Assembly (NCBI GenBank): GCA_032622095.1
Contig: CP136068.1
Coordinates: forward strand, 8,223,314-8,287,313
DNA from: Siphonodentalium dalli
Lineage: Eukaryota; Mollusca; Scaphopoda; Gadilida; Siphonodentaliidae
Direction: 5' to 3'
Length of the DNA: 64,000 nucleotides
In this document: one piece after another, positions 10,768 through 20,702 of the stretch
How positions within the stretch are numbered: position 1 is the stretch's first letter
Layout of the letters: the number at the start of each line of letters is the position of its first letter
The notes under the pieces: generated by a model
The model's database searches: none
What the model saw: the letters and a program-made list of their open reading frames with translations, nothing else
Told to the model about the DNA's origin: nothing
Made by a program: the position numbers and the translations under genes

Positions 10768-12626
10768 AGAGTCTTTATTTCGCTAAAAATCGGATTAGAG
10801 AATCCGAAGCCGATTAAGGGGGCGGGGCTAGTTCCCGATTCTAGGTCAGATTTTGAAATCCACGTGGTCTCCGAAACTATGTTTAATATTCTCCCAGCGT
10901 CAAACATGGCTCATGTATTTGACACAAGTATCATTTGTATCTTATATTTATAAAGTTCATGTTTGTTGTGAAAGTCATGCTTTTCTTCTATGTGTATATA
11001 CACGGCACATAATTTTCTGCCGATCCGACTTAATCGCATCTTTTTTTGTTCAAGTTAAAGTGTGTTTATTGATGAGGGCAAGCATATCTAAACGTGACAG
11101 CTCTATGCCTCCTGAATCAAATTCCGAATATGTTGTAAAGAACACACGACACTTGTCAGTTGAACAGGGACGTGACGACAGGGGTTGGTTGGGTGTCTCG
11201 ACCCCACCCCGAACTTTATTACAATTCGCTTAGCTGTGGAGTCATTCATACGTGAGGAAAATTTTTGACTAACTGTTCCAAATAATGATACGTACAAGCC
11301 AGCAAACGCAACAAACAAACCCGATTTGAAATAAATACATATACAAACTTATGACTAACTCGGGAGAGGGGGTGTCCAGTGATATGTATATATGTTTAGC
11401 TTGTTTTGGTAGTCATGTTGCTTTGCCATTACTAATTATTTATTTTTTCAGTGTAATAACATATGGGATAGGGGGTGCCCTTAAGTGAGTCAGCACTTGT
11501 CCTCCAATTCCTTTGTATGTATAAACAAATGTATGTGTTATATATCATGTGTTATCTAAATTTGACATATATTTGAAATAAATATATCTAAACTAAACTT
11601 TGGTACATTCCAGCAGTCGGAAATTTTATGCATGACACAACATTAGTTGGACATTAATTTGACACCATATATAGGTTGGCATTGTTCTCATTGTTTGATT
11701 TTTTTCAACCAGTAAAAGTTGGTAATTTTCCAATCTTGGTGTTTGTCAGGTTGGATATTTCCAAGGGGAGCAAATGGAATTCTGGGAACCTGTGAGATTG
11801 ATGTTTGGTTGAATGGGGGGGGGGGTGCAGTTGGTCTGAAATTTGAGACAACATCTAACCACGTCTCTAGAACACATGTCTGTTGTCTATACATAGACTA
11901 TTGTGCAAAACGACTGCATTTAACGAAACGAAACATTTTAAATATGAAATTGCTATAAGACTAGATGATAGTACATACGTGTATCTGATAATCCATCGAT
12001 ATCATATAATCCTTCTATTTCTTGAATAAGAAGAAACATTATAATAACGAACACAGCAGAAGACATATCCATGCAGGTTCATATGAATTCGGTCAATGGT
12101 GACGTATCCGCCGAATTCGAAATCGACATGCGTTCGGGCGGTATTTTATGGATGGAATTATGAAATGAACATATGAAAGTGACAATCAACAATGATTTAA
12201 TTTTGCTTCGTCATCAACCGAAGTGCTCCCCCAGCGTTACTATCAATAGCGTTATTATTTGGCTTATTTCAGTAATATTCTCCCAGTTTACATTCAATAA
12301 AACAAATTTGTCTCCGCAAATAAAATTCTTTGGTACAGATCGTTTATATTCTGCAATAATTTGTACACAAGAGACGGATTATTATGTTTTATTGTGTTTT
12401 TAAACTCCGAGGTGGCGAAATCTCGGTTTGTTTACATTACGAACATTTGAGTCCGTAATCGGAATACGAATCCAGAATCGAATTACCACGAAATTGAGAT
12501 TACGGTCTGTTCGTTTACCGATTCTGCCCATTTCTGGTCTGTTCTTTTGCCGAACCAAGTCGTACGGGGACCAATCTGTAATCTGAATCCAGATTCTGAA
12601 TCAGGATTTTAGCGAAATAACGCCTC
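10768..12626. mobile_element. TIR transposon, unit 1 only, carrying a host-like signal-peptide exon
   Basis: The left end reads AGAGTCTTTATTTCGCTAAA. The right end, reverse-complemented, reads AGAGGCGTTATTTCGCTAAA. Arm similarity continues for about 35-40 bp with small gaps. Units 2 and 3 have the uninterrupted site ACTACCCTGTGCC, so the insertion is directly visible. I see no target duplication, which is unusual. It might mean a different end position, target loss, or a rearranged copy. The element has no transposase frame. It contains a sequence at 11979-12270 that is homologous to a first exon and its 5' flank found at 20610 and 51448, which suggests gene-fragment capture of the Pack-TYPE kind. 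It also holds a CAGGGACGTGACG string near 11165 that resembles ends of the hAT-like repeats elsewhere in the window. Confidence 0.65.
11979..12072 (-). CDS. Signal-peptide first exon (secreted protein, partial)
   Basis: The minus-strand ATG at 12072 opens a 31-codon frame starting MDMSSAVFVIIMFLLIQEIE. This has a short N-region, an eleven-residue hydrophobic core and then polar residues, as in a signal peptide with cleavage probably near residue 19-21. The frame runs into GLYDIDGLSDT and meets a strong donor, GTATGT, after the first base of the next codon (phase 1). The lectin-like exon at 4861-5061 and its dead copy at 9767-9924 begin in phase 1, so the pieces are compatible. Joining them is inference. 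The 200 bp upstream is homologous to the flanks of decayed copies at 20610-20700 and 51448-51540, including ACGCTGGGGGAGC and GTCGATTTC, so promoter or 5' UTR sequence was copied as well. The exon sits inside a TIR element. Confidence 0.5.
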
Positions 12627-15100
12627 TGTGCCATGCGGAACAAAAGATATGGCGATTGTATGCTTATTGACACGCCATTAATTATCGCGAACCCGTGGAC
12701 GCTCATGTGAATGATTCATTGACAAACAAGTATCGCTCATGGACTAACTATTCCGATCTCTTTCTGGGTTTAAATCAACCGGACAAACGGCATGTCTCTC
12801 AACGCGAGTTTCGCGCGCTGCATGTTCATCACTTTGTTTGTGATATATTTTCTGCAAGGTGCTTTACCGTGAAAAGACAACAGTAGGTGTATTTACATGT
12901 ATAGCTGTATATCTAAAATAGTAGTACCTGTATATCCGTCTGTCTGTTCTCCCGGACCCGTGGGCCGGTTTCAACCACATTTGTGGTAAATCGGGGTAAA
13001 CAGGCGGATGTTATAACAGCGTTAGGTTTTCAAAATTTTGATTTTAAAGCAAGAACAATTTTATTTAAAAAAATTAAAAAATACCGTTGTGAAATTGAGC
13101 AAGGAGTTTAATCTAAGAAAAAACATAATATTATACGGCGTTATTTTCTAAAAAATAATATTTAAAAACAATTTGTTTATTTAAAAATAAATACTAATAA
13201 TTGTCGTTAAATTGAGCAAATTGAGTTCAATCTAAAATATTATTTCAAATATTTAATTTAAAAAACAAAATTAATATAATTTTGTGTTTTAAATATCACA
13301 ATTATTTAACGATTAAAGGAACCGCCGCTAAATATAGGCTGTCTAAGATGAAAATGTCACAAATGAGTCACATGAGCTCCTACGCTGAATAAAGACTCCC
13401 AAATGGAGCCTGTTTCAGCTAATATTACAGGTACAATTTTAGATGATTCACAGCATGTCCGCGATCGGTGTTATTAATAATTTTGCAAATGCAGACGAGA
13501 ACGGTTTTCGCCATCTTGCGATTAATGCATAGTTCATTTGTAAAGATAGACACCCCAATGGAGACATTCTAATCGATCCTGGACTAAGAAGTCAGTAAAC
13601 TAAAGACAATTTGATTATGGTTGCGCGCCACAAGCGGCATCTGAACTTTGGAAGTGTGCAACCAGAGGGTCTCCTGTTCGGGAATGGGTAAAAATGTTCC
13701 AACCTGTAGCTCAAACATTCTAACTTTTGGATATTTCCAGCCAGAACTCCTACATGGTAGAACATTTTCCAAATGATGACCATTTCAGTCACAAATTGGC
13801 CGGATGTGGTCTAAACAGATAACTCTACAGATAATGGTTGGAAAAACTATAAGAACAATTTCCATCTATTTGGTAAGATATTTTCAACTGATATTCTGTC
13901 GGACAAACCGAAGTTGAAATGTCTCACCCCAAACGAGAGCGAACCATCCCCTATTAACAGGAGAAATGTAACTTACTCATGGTAAAAGTTAAAATCGTGA
14001 ATGGTTCGTCAATTCTGAGTAAATTGTGGGAGGTCATATGGGGTTTGGAGTCACCCCTCTCATCTTTGGCATATGGGATCTTTATGTTTTCCAGATTCCT
14101 GTAATATTGTTGAATTGAAAGTTCAAACCGGAACCTTACACTCGCATTTCTAACAGTCATTAATATTCTAAATGAAAAAAATCACGTGTAAAATGTTGTT
14201 CATTTTTACTTCAGGCCCAGCCTTTCGCATCACAATTAGATCATGTGAACTTATTTCTTTGTTAATAACTACGTTGTAATAATCTAATTCACAGTAAGGC
14301 TGGTACCAGCTCGAAGTGGCATGATTTAATCGACATATGTGAGCAGATTGAAATGGGTTCCCGGGGAAATATCCATGATTGTAAGTGACACAAAGCAATT
14401 TGTTTCGCCTAATCGTGCAACCTCGAGCTGGGATCTTCACCTACTTCATAGCGGGAACTGCGCTTGTGTTAGACCAATGTATACAGCATCGCATGTATAA
14501 GATAATGCACCAGAGGAAGTGGGGCTTTCTTGCTTATTTTATTTCAACTTTCTGACTGATTCTGAAACTGCCTATACAGCAGGGTGCTCTGCCTATCAGT
14601 AGCTTATGCCAGCTTCCGGTGGGCAAGACATGGTACCTCTTATCGTGGACTCAAGTGTCATTGTGCATCCCCCTTTACTCATACAAAGCTACGCTATATG
14701 GAACCAGTGTTCTGTGATAGAGGAGTCTTTCGGTTTGTGACTATTTGACGTTTTCCTGACATACCAATAACTGGGCTAATTATTTACAAACTTATTATTC
14801 ATTTAGTTATCCGTTCATTTAGTTGACCATCTCATAGTCCTTAGTTTGTTTTATTCACCATATTCGCTCTGTAAATGTCCACCAGAACGTATTATTTGCG
14901 ACAAAACATTACATTTTAAATGATTATTTTGATATAAGCCGTACCAAACCATAATTTCACTGTTCATACTAAACAGCACGGGATATAATTTTAGTTATTA
15001 ATAGCACTGCCGCTACAGGCATTAAGGAACAATTAAGTTATATCAAGGCATTGTATAGCAATTATTGTCCCCCGACGTTCTGAAAGAAAAGGTTCGTCCG
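12627..15100. other. Unit 1 non-coding block shared with units 2 and 3
   Basis: No gene is supported. It includes a very AT-rich part (about 13020-13320) with two related halves around AAATTGAGCAA and TCAATCTAA. It also has a repeat segment at 13540-14165 with AACATTTTCCAAATGATGAC, whose reverse complement resembles strings near 15545 and 15925. A 90-codon minus-strand frame at 14168-14440 recurs at 35456 and 63629, but it shows no domain and is preserved only because the copies are recent. Near 14474-14511 a degenerate form of the hairpin motif described at 61004 is visible. Confidence 0.5.
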
Positions 15101-16650
15101 TCACACTCCTGAGTACCTTCATGGTGCAATCATCTCCTTCATATTTTATCCCAGAGATTTGAAACTTCAGAATATTGTTGCCCACATATTGAAGATGTGC
15201 AGCATGTACATAGCTGACATAAAAATATTTTTTGACGGAGTTATTAACCTTTTTCAACATTTTTTATAATTTTCAGTATGAGGGTACCTTCTTGGTGTAA
15301 TCAACTCCTCCTACAGTTTTGATCGTATATATTTGAAATTTCAGAGTGTTGTTACACATATCGGAGATGTTCAAGGAGGGATGTGGCTAGAGGGGGTGAG
15401 GGGGGGGGTGTCTCACCCCAACTTTGGACAAAATGTTCAACAATGGGTTGAAAATGTTCTTGTCGTTTGATTTTCAAACAATTTATTGGGGGAATTAATT
15501 GTTTTTGGACCAATATTTGCATATTTTCCTATTTTTTGGACTGAAATGGTTATCAGTTGGAAATTTTCCAACCTTAGTGGGGTGACAGGTCGGAAATTTC
15601 CAACACTTGGAAAGCTTGTGTCCTGGTCCTCCCCCGTGGCTAGTCAAAACTGCTACTAAATTTAAGAAAACAATATTGTCATACATTTGGTCAATTTTCC
15701 AACCTAAGTGAGGGGTGTCAGGTTTGAAATTTCCATCTCTAAGAAGACTTGAGGCTAGTCTAGATGCTAGGATTTTGCGATTTTCCTGTTCAGATTTCAA
15801 AATTTTCGAACACCGAGCCGAACCATGGTCGGCCCGGTGTGTCCCTGTCCCTCCCCCGTGGCCAATATAAAACTGCTAATTAGTTTAACAAAACAATAGT
15901 TTAGTACATTCGGTCAAACTTGTGGACTGAAATGGTCATCAGTTGGAGAATTTTCCAACCTAAGAGGGAGTATGAGGTTTGAAATTTCCAACACTAGGGA
16001 AGCTTCAGTTGAGGCCAGTCTAGATGCTAGGATTTGTGATTTTCTTGTATAGTTTTCCAAATTTTCTCACACCGGACTGAACAAACATGGACGGACACAA
16101 TGTCCTGGTGTCTTACCCGTAGCCGTGTGCATTTGTTTGGAGTAGGCTACTAGATGTTAGGATTTATGCAATTCTCAGGTTAAAGTATTTGAATTTTCTT
16201 ATACCGGGCATATAGAACAACATAGTGTATGAATACATAGGATATTAGGCCTGAGGACTGATGTGCAAGGGGGTGCAAATGGAATTATGCAAAAAGTTGT
16301 GTTGGTGCGATTCCGACTCAAGGGGGGGGGGGTGCAGTTGGAATTTCCCAAGGTGGACACCCCCCACAACGAGACCCTCTAGCCACATCCCTGTGTGCAA
16401 GACATATATAGATGACGGACAAATTATTTGTTTATGGAGTTATTAACCCTCTTCCGACTTAGAAAATTTCAACATTTTTTATATTTTTCTGTATGAAGGT
16501 ACCTTCATGGTGTAATCAACTCCTCCTACAGTTTTGATCGTAGATATTTGAAACTTCAGAGTATTGTTACCCACATATTGGAGATGTGCAACAAATATAT
16601 AGATGACGGAAATATTTTTTTTTTAAGGAGTTATTAACCTTTTTTTTTAT
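15101..16650. repeat. Tandem repeat of about 170 bp, interrupted by a MITE
   Basis: Repeat units are marked by GTACCTTCATGGTGCAATCA (near 15113), its close match near 15283 and another near 16499. Each is followed by an ACTTCAGA and CACATATTG-type string and an AGTTATTAACC tail. Unit 1 has three copies, with the second split by the element at 15376-16393. Unit 2 has two (near 36403 and 36565). This indicates copy-number change after duplication. Confidence 0.65.
15376..16393. mobile_element. hAT-type MITE (about 1.0 kb), unit 1 only
   Basis: The termini are GAGGGATGTGGCTAGAGGG on the left and, in reverse complement, CAGGGATGTGGCTAGAGGG on the right. The CAGGG start fits hAT ends. The flanks TGTTCAAG (15368-15375) and TGTGCAAG (16394-16401) make an 8-bp target duplication with one mismatch. 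Unit 2 shows the unoccupied site. The interior contains repeated GGAAATTTTCCAACC-like strings and G-runs, and no transposase. Related CAGGGACGTGG ends occur near 34512 and 62224. Confidence 0.65.
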
Positions 16651-18312
16651 TTCTTTAACACAGCGGCATCGACTTGCCACGTTGTCGGGGGACACTGTGG
16701 TCGGCTGACCTTTTATATTTTCAAGCCATTCATGACTTCACAGCAAATTTTTACTTATATTAATATAGTTTAAGACCACCGCCGTGCTCATCCCCACCGT
16801 GACGCAATCTGTGCCAATTATTGAGTTTTAAACACTGACATTATTTACTATATATAAGTTTGGTGTAAATCGGCTTCAAGCCTATTATAATCATCGTTTC
16901 GGAGATCATGTGTACTCGATAATCACGGTTCGAGAACAGGTGTACTCTAATCAACGAAACATGCGATTGCGATAAATGCCACCATAGTGATAATATTCTT
17001 TAGGATATTATAACTGTTGTAGGCTCGGTAAACTTACATGTAAATGGTTTGCCCCACCAACTCGAAAAAGCATTGCATTTGTATGGAAAACTCTTTTTTT
17101 CATAACCATAACTATACATGTATGTGGGATCCTTCATATCACTGTCTACTATAGACCAAAGACTGAGAGTCCATACTGCCCGAAAAACAACCACTTCCAA
17201 ATTGTGGACCAATCATTATGATGCCCAAATTTACTTATTGAATCAGAGAGCAAATCAATATCATGTGGCCTACATACATGTGAACTCCCATAAACAGCAT
17301 CAGCTATAAATATAGAACCAGAAGTTCAACCATTTATATGTTGCCATCTACACTGACTGGAAATGTTCCTGGTCCAAATTTTAAATCTGTCTCCATCGAT
17401 ATCCAGATATTTATCAAAATTTGCTATTATTGTCAGAGGGCAGAAACAAACTCCAGGATACAAGGGTGTGTGCGTGACTCTGAGCGCCGATGGTAGATTT
17501 TTCAAATGTCATGTAAATTATTTTAAAGATAAATTATGACTACTATAAGTATTTAACATGTACAGTTTTATAAAGCGGACCAACATAAAGCATTAATAAA
17601 CACAAGGCGGCTCATAGTTTCAATATTTACCCATAATATCATGGGGTGTGTCCTGATTATTACGAGGAACAACTTCCGCTGACAAAAACAAATAGTTTTT
17701 TCATCAGTTCTCATTGTTTTTTTTTTACATTCAATTATCACTCCAATGCCAACGTCAGCTCAGTTAATTTTTCATGTATGAATGGTATAAACATGTGTCC
17801 TGTATTATTGTATTGTAACACTTTCGAATGTTACACGGCGTAAGCAAGGTTAATTTAGAAGTCAATGTCCTGGCCCAAATATCAATACTTTGTGCGTGGG
17901 AAACTAACCCAGGATGAAATAGTCTATGCTATTTCATCATGGGCTAGTGGTCCCATAAAGAATATATTATCATAACATGTTTGGCCGGTCCACTATACGT
18001 TGAACAATGGTATGGCTACAGCTGGTTTGGGTGTTGGCTTCTAGATTCTCATATATACTAGTCTTGTTACAGCCGAGACTAAAGAAGATTCTGAATTCAC
18101 ACTCTTGCTTCGAACGTATTGTTGAGAAGATAATGTTTATATGTGATTATCCGTGACTGCCTGATGTTAACATGTAAATACGTGTATAATAATTGTCTAT
18201 GTCTGAGAGTTGCCGACTTAGTGTTAAAGAACCTGGGGAGTATTACAGTATTATGTTCATTAATTGGGTAGATGGGACCTTGGATTACTGTGACCTACCA
18301 ATAATTATAATG
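16651..18312. other. Unit 1 non-coding block (matches 37717-39349)
   Basis: No gene is supported. The block begins after GTCGGGGGAC (16683-16693), where unit 2 has an extra 963 bp. Short frames at 17646 and 38685 are conserved between units only through recent duplication. Confidence 0.45.
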
Positions 18313-18320
18313 AATACCAT

Positions 18321-18873
18321 CAGGGTTGGGTCAATTAAATTGAAATGTAATTAATTACAATTACAATTACATTGACATATGTCAATTACAATTACATTGG
18401 AAATGCAATGTAATTAATTACAATTACATTGGTTCAATTACAATTACAATTACAATTACTTTTGGTTAATGAAAATCGGGATTCGGGAAGAGCTTTAAGG
18501 AGGAAAGTCATTTGTGTTTGATGAACTTTATTGATATACATAAAATATAAAAGCAAATTAATGTAACACAGTGAAACAATGTAAACAAAACAATAAAACA
18601 ACAACTACATGTAGAGCACAAATTGTTCATTTGATGTGGTGGTTACACCTGACCATCATCATTCTTTCGAATTGCAGCTAGCAGGCTTAACCCAGGAAAG
18701 TTTGTACAATTAAGTCGCCCAGGGGCGGCGGAAGCTACAAAAAGTGGGGGGGGGGCATCATTTTTAATATACTACATGTATGAGTTAAAAACTGTTCAAA
18801 TGTGCGCCGCAATATTTTGCAAAGACTGTTTAGTATGATGTTATTCGTGGCTACCTTTATGAAAGTATAAAAC
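18321..18873. mobile_element. hAT transposon remnant, right part deleted (unit 1)
   Basis: It starts CAGGGTTGGGTCAATT after the 8 bp AATACCAT (18313-18320), exactly as the complete copy at 39358. It carries the same TAATTACAATTAC-rich subterminal block, and from 18720 the start of a nested CAGGGGCGGCGG element. Sequence then stops matching at 18873 and resumes with TTTCGGTAATG, which in unit 2 lies at 49211. So this is the left stump of the hAT element left by a 9.3-kb deletion. Confidence 0.8.
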
Positions 18874-19002
18874 TTTCGGTAATGTTTGGTAAAAGCAACT
18901 AAAAGAAAAACATAGCATATCACAAGAAGCAATCTGGAAATCAAATTATAGAACATAACGCATTTAACATCGATCGCGAGAAATGATGGCGAACTAAAAA
19001 AA

Positions 19003-19146
19003 ACGGAACACCCATCATTAGTAAAAACGGAATACCCATCATTAGTAAAAACGGAATACCCATCATTAGTAAAAACAGAATACCCATCATTAGTAAAAAC
19101 AGAATACCCATCATTAGTAAAAACGGAATACCCATCATTAGTAAAA
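19003..19146 (+). repeat. 24-bp minisatellite, 6 copies (unit 1)
   Basis: There are six near-perfect 24-bp copies, each ending in CATCATTAGTAAAA. A single A/G variant position follows the opening AC, and the first copy has GAACAC in place of GAATAC. The period is a multiple of three, so frames stay open on both strands without coding meaning. The array at 49833-50312 in unit 2 is the allele-like partner with 20 copies. Confidence 0.95.
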
Positions 19147-19191
19147 ACGATGTCCTATAACATGTATACATATACTCTATTTTATTTTATT

Positions 19192-19522
19192 ACATAATTT
19201 GGCCATAAAAGCAGTTTCATAATTATCGGTAATAGACACGTTTAATATCAGCGCGTGCGATGACGTCACGGCGTTCTTCAAATAACTTGCGATCGATGTA
19301 GTTTATGATTGTTGTTTTCGATGAATATTTCGCGTTGCTTCGGGTTTATTTGATCATGTGATAAAAGGTATCTCACACTCGTCCTATTTTATACGTAATT
19401 TATCAACCTCGTCCTCTAAATTATATTTGAGCCTCGGTAAACCTCGGCTCAAATCGAATTTAGTGAACTCGGTTAATAAATTCCGTATAAAATAGAAACT
19501 CATGTGAGATCCTCTATTTATT
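19192..19522. mobile_element. Small hairpin-bearing insertion, unit 1 only
   Basis: About 330 bp are present here and absent from unit 2, where TTTTATTTTATT runs straight into GTTTAG. TTTATT lies on both sides, compatible with a 6-bp duplication. The insert contains an imperfect inverted repeat of roughly 60-bp arms (19372-19430 with 19447-19509), with TATTTTATACGTAATTTAT facing ATAAATTCCGTATAAAATA. The tip is GAGCCTCGGTAAACCTCGGC. No protein is encoded. The insertion abuts the poly(A) signal of the PAN-like gene. Confidence 0.55.
19517..19522 (-). terminator. Poly(A) signal AATAAA of the PAN-like gene, unit 1
   Basis: TTTATT on the plus strand gives AATAAA on the minus strand about 45-50 nt after the PAN-like stop codon at 19567. 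In unit 1 it coincides with the possible target duplication of the adjacent insertion. Confidence 0.5.
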
Positions 19523-19566
19523 GTTTAGTTTTTCGTTTTGATTGTTATTCGGGTTATCAATGACGA

Positions 19567-19860
19567 CTATTTGTGTTCCCAAGTTGAATAATATTCTGAC
19601 TGATACTTGCCCATGTCGAAGACTCCTTTCTCATCGGCTAGCAGATAACATGCGGTCTCATTTAGTGTGAAGGAAACACATCCCGCGGTACTAAGACAAT
19701 CGGCACTACATGCGATCTTTGACCTTGGTCTTGTTGATGTGATAACATTGGTGACCGTCCCATCTCCATTTCTTTTGAATTTCGCTTTGACTATATTACC
19801 CGATGCCGTTGCCGATTGAGGAGTAAACCACCACAGAAATATAAGTCCCAGGATATTCAT
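19567..19860 (-). CDS. Small secreted PAN/apple-like protein, copy 1 (97 aa)
   Basis: A start at 19860 gives MNILGLIFLWWFTPQSATAS, a clear signal peptide with cleavage after the Ala-rich end. Then follow a charged strand (KAKFKRNGDGTVT) and a four-cysteine core, CSADCLSTAGCVSFTLNETACYL, that ends near the C-terminus in STWEHK. The CxxxC, GCxxF and xxxCxL spacing fits a PAN/apple fold, usually used for protein or carbohydrate binding in secreted or matrix proteins. NET is a possible N-glycosylation site. An in-frame upstream ATG at 19932 exists, but the inner ATG alone gives a proper signal peptide. AATAAA follows within 50 nt, so the frame may be a single-exon gene or a last exon. The second copy at 50402-50695 differs at three residues (4, 9 and 44). 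The ligand is unknown. Confidence 0.55.
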   Translation of the reverse strand: MNILGLIFLWWFTPQSATASGNIVKAKFKRNGDGTVTNVITSTRPRSKIACSADCLSTAGCVSFTLNETACYLLADEKGVFDMGKYQSEYYSTWEHK

Positions 19861-20609
19861 GTCCTGCACGTGCACTTCAGAGTGAAAGAGTTGTCCGCCT
19901 GATCCGGTGATATATTTCAACAGCCAATTCAAGCGAAGACAAATGCGACCGGCTCGCTCTCCTCTTCAGCTCATAAATGAGAATCTATCGCGTGAGATAA
20001 CGCCAATATTCACGGAATGTAATCAATGTCCCCGCGTCAGTGAACCAGTGTCTGTAACAAGTGACAGTTCTTTGCCACGGAATAATCGCTCATACTGGAA
20101 CAAACTCTTTATATTTCTGGCCAGTATTTATATCGACATCTTGAATGTTGTTAGACATCGAAGGACACGGATGTTCCGTATGTTCATGTCGCCATAGCGA
20201 ATATGGATAAAAAAAACTAGAAATTGCATGGTTGTTTAAAAAATGATCGACTAACCGGGTGTAACAACCACAATACAACATGCGTTCGTGTTACCTGCCC
20301 CCATTTACAACAATAACGCTCGACATCCAATTCATCACACATAGTTCTTGCTTTGTTCCACAGATATATATTCAAAAGCACATCGGCGTATAAATTAGAA
20401 CTGTATTGCTACTAAACAGCTACACGATCTAATTTCACTTTGATAGAAGTTATAATGTCGGATACGGTGACCTGTGAAATAACGGCATGGGGCCTACACA
20501 ATGCATGCACATAATACCTCTATCATAATAAAAGTATCGTCGTATGCTTCTAAAATCTCGGAGCTGGCGTATTTGTTCGAAAGTATGTTTTTGATATTTA
20601 GACTACATT

Positions 20610-20700
20610 GGTTCGATTGATAATCCATCAATAATCATACTATTTTCTTGAATCGAAGGGAAACACATAATTGTGAACAAAGCAGAAGATACATTAATGC
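20610..20700 (-). pseudogene. Decayed signal-peptide exon, unit 1
   Basis: This is homologous to the exon at 11979-12072: TATCTTCTGCTTTGTTCAC against TGTCTTCTGCTGTGTTCGT, then TTCAAGAAA and GATGGATTATCA. Relative to that exon it has a 2-nt shift after the ATG and a stop (TAA) in the original frame. A short alternative frame of 19 codons is not convincing. The upstream flank is cut short here, because the roughly 215 bp present in unit 2 (about 51551-51770) is missing. Confidence 0.5.
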
Positions 20701-20702
20701 AT

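Noticed and set aside
10726-11233. Overlapping frames at the start of the unit 1 TIR element
   Set aside because: They cross the inverted end and contain no transposase motifs.
12427-12626. Possible separate MITE at the right end of the unit 1 TIR element
   Set aside because: The CAGAATC- and CCGATT-type strings are subterminal parts of the same element and have no ends of their own.
14168-14440. 90-codon minus-strand frame repeated at 35456 and 63629
   Set aside because: It is preserved only because the tandem units are young. It has no domain, no signal peptide, and no convincing splice or poly(A) signals.
19003-19146. CRISPR-like regular repeat
   Set aside because: There are no spacers: the 24-bp copies are directly head to tail, in a eukaryotic context.
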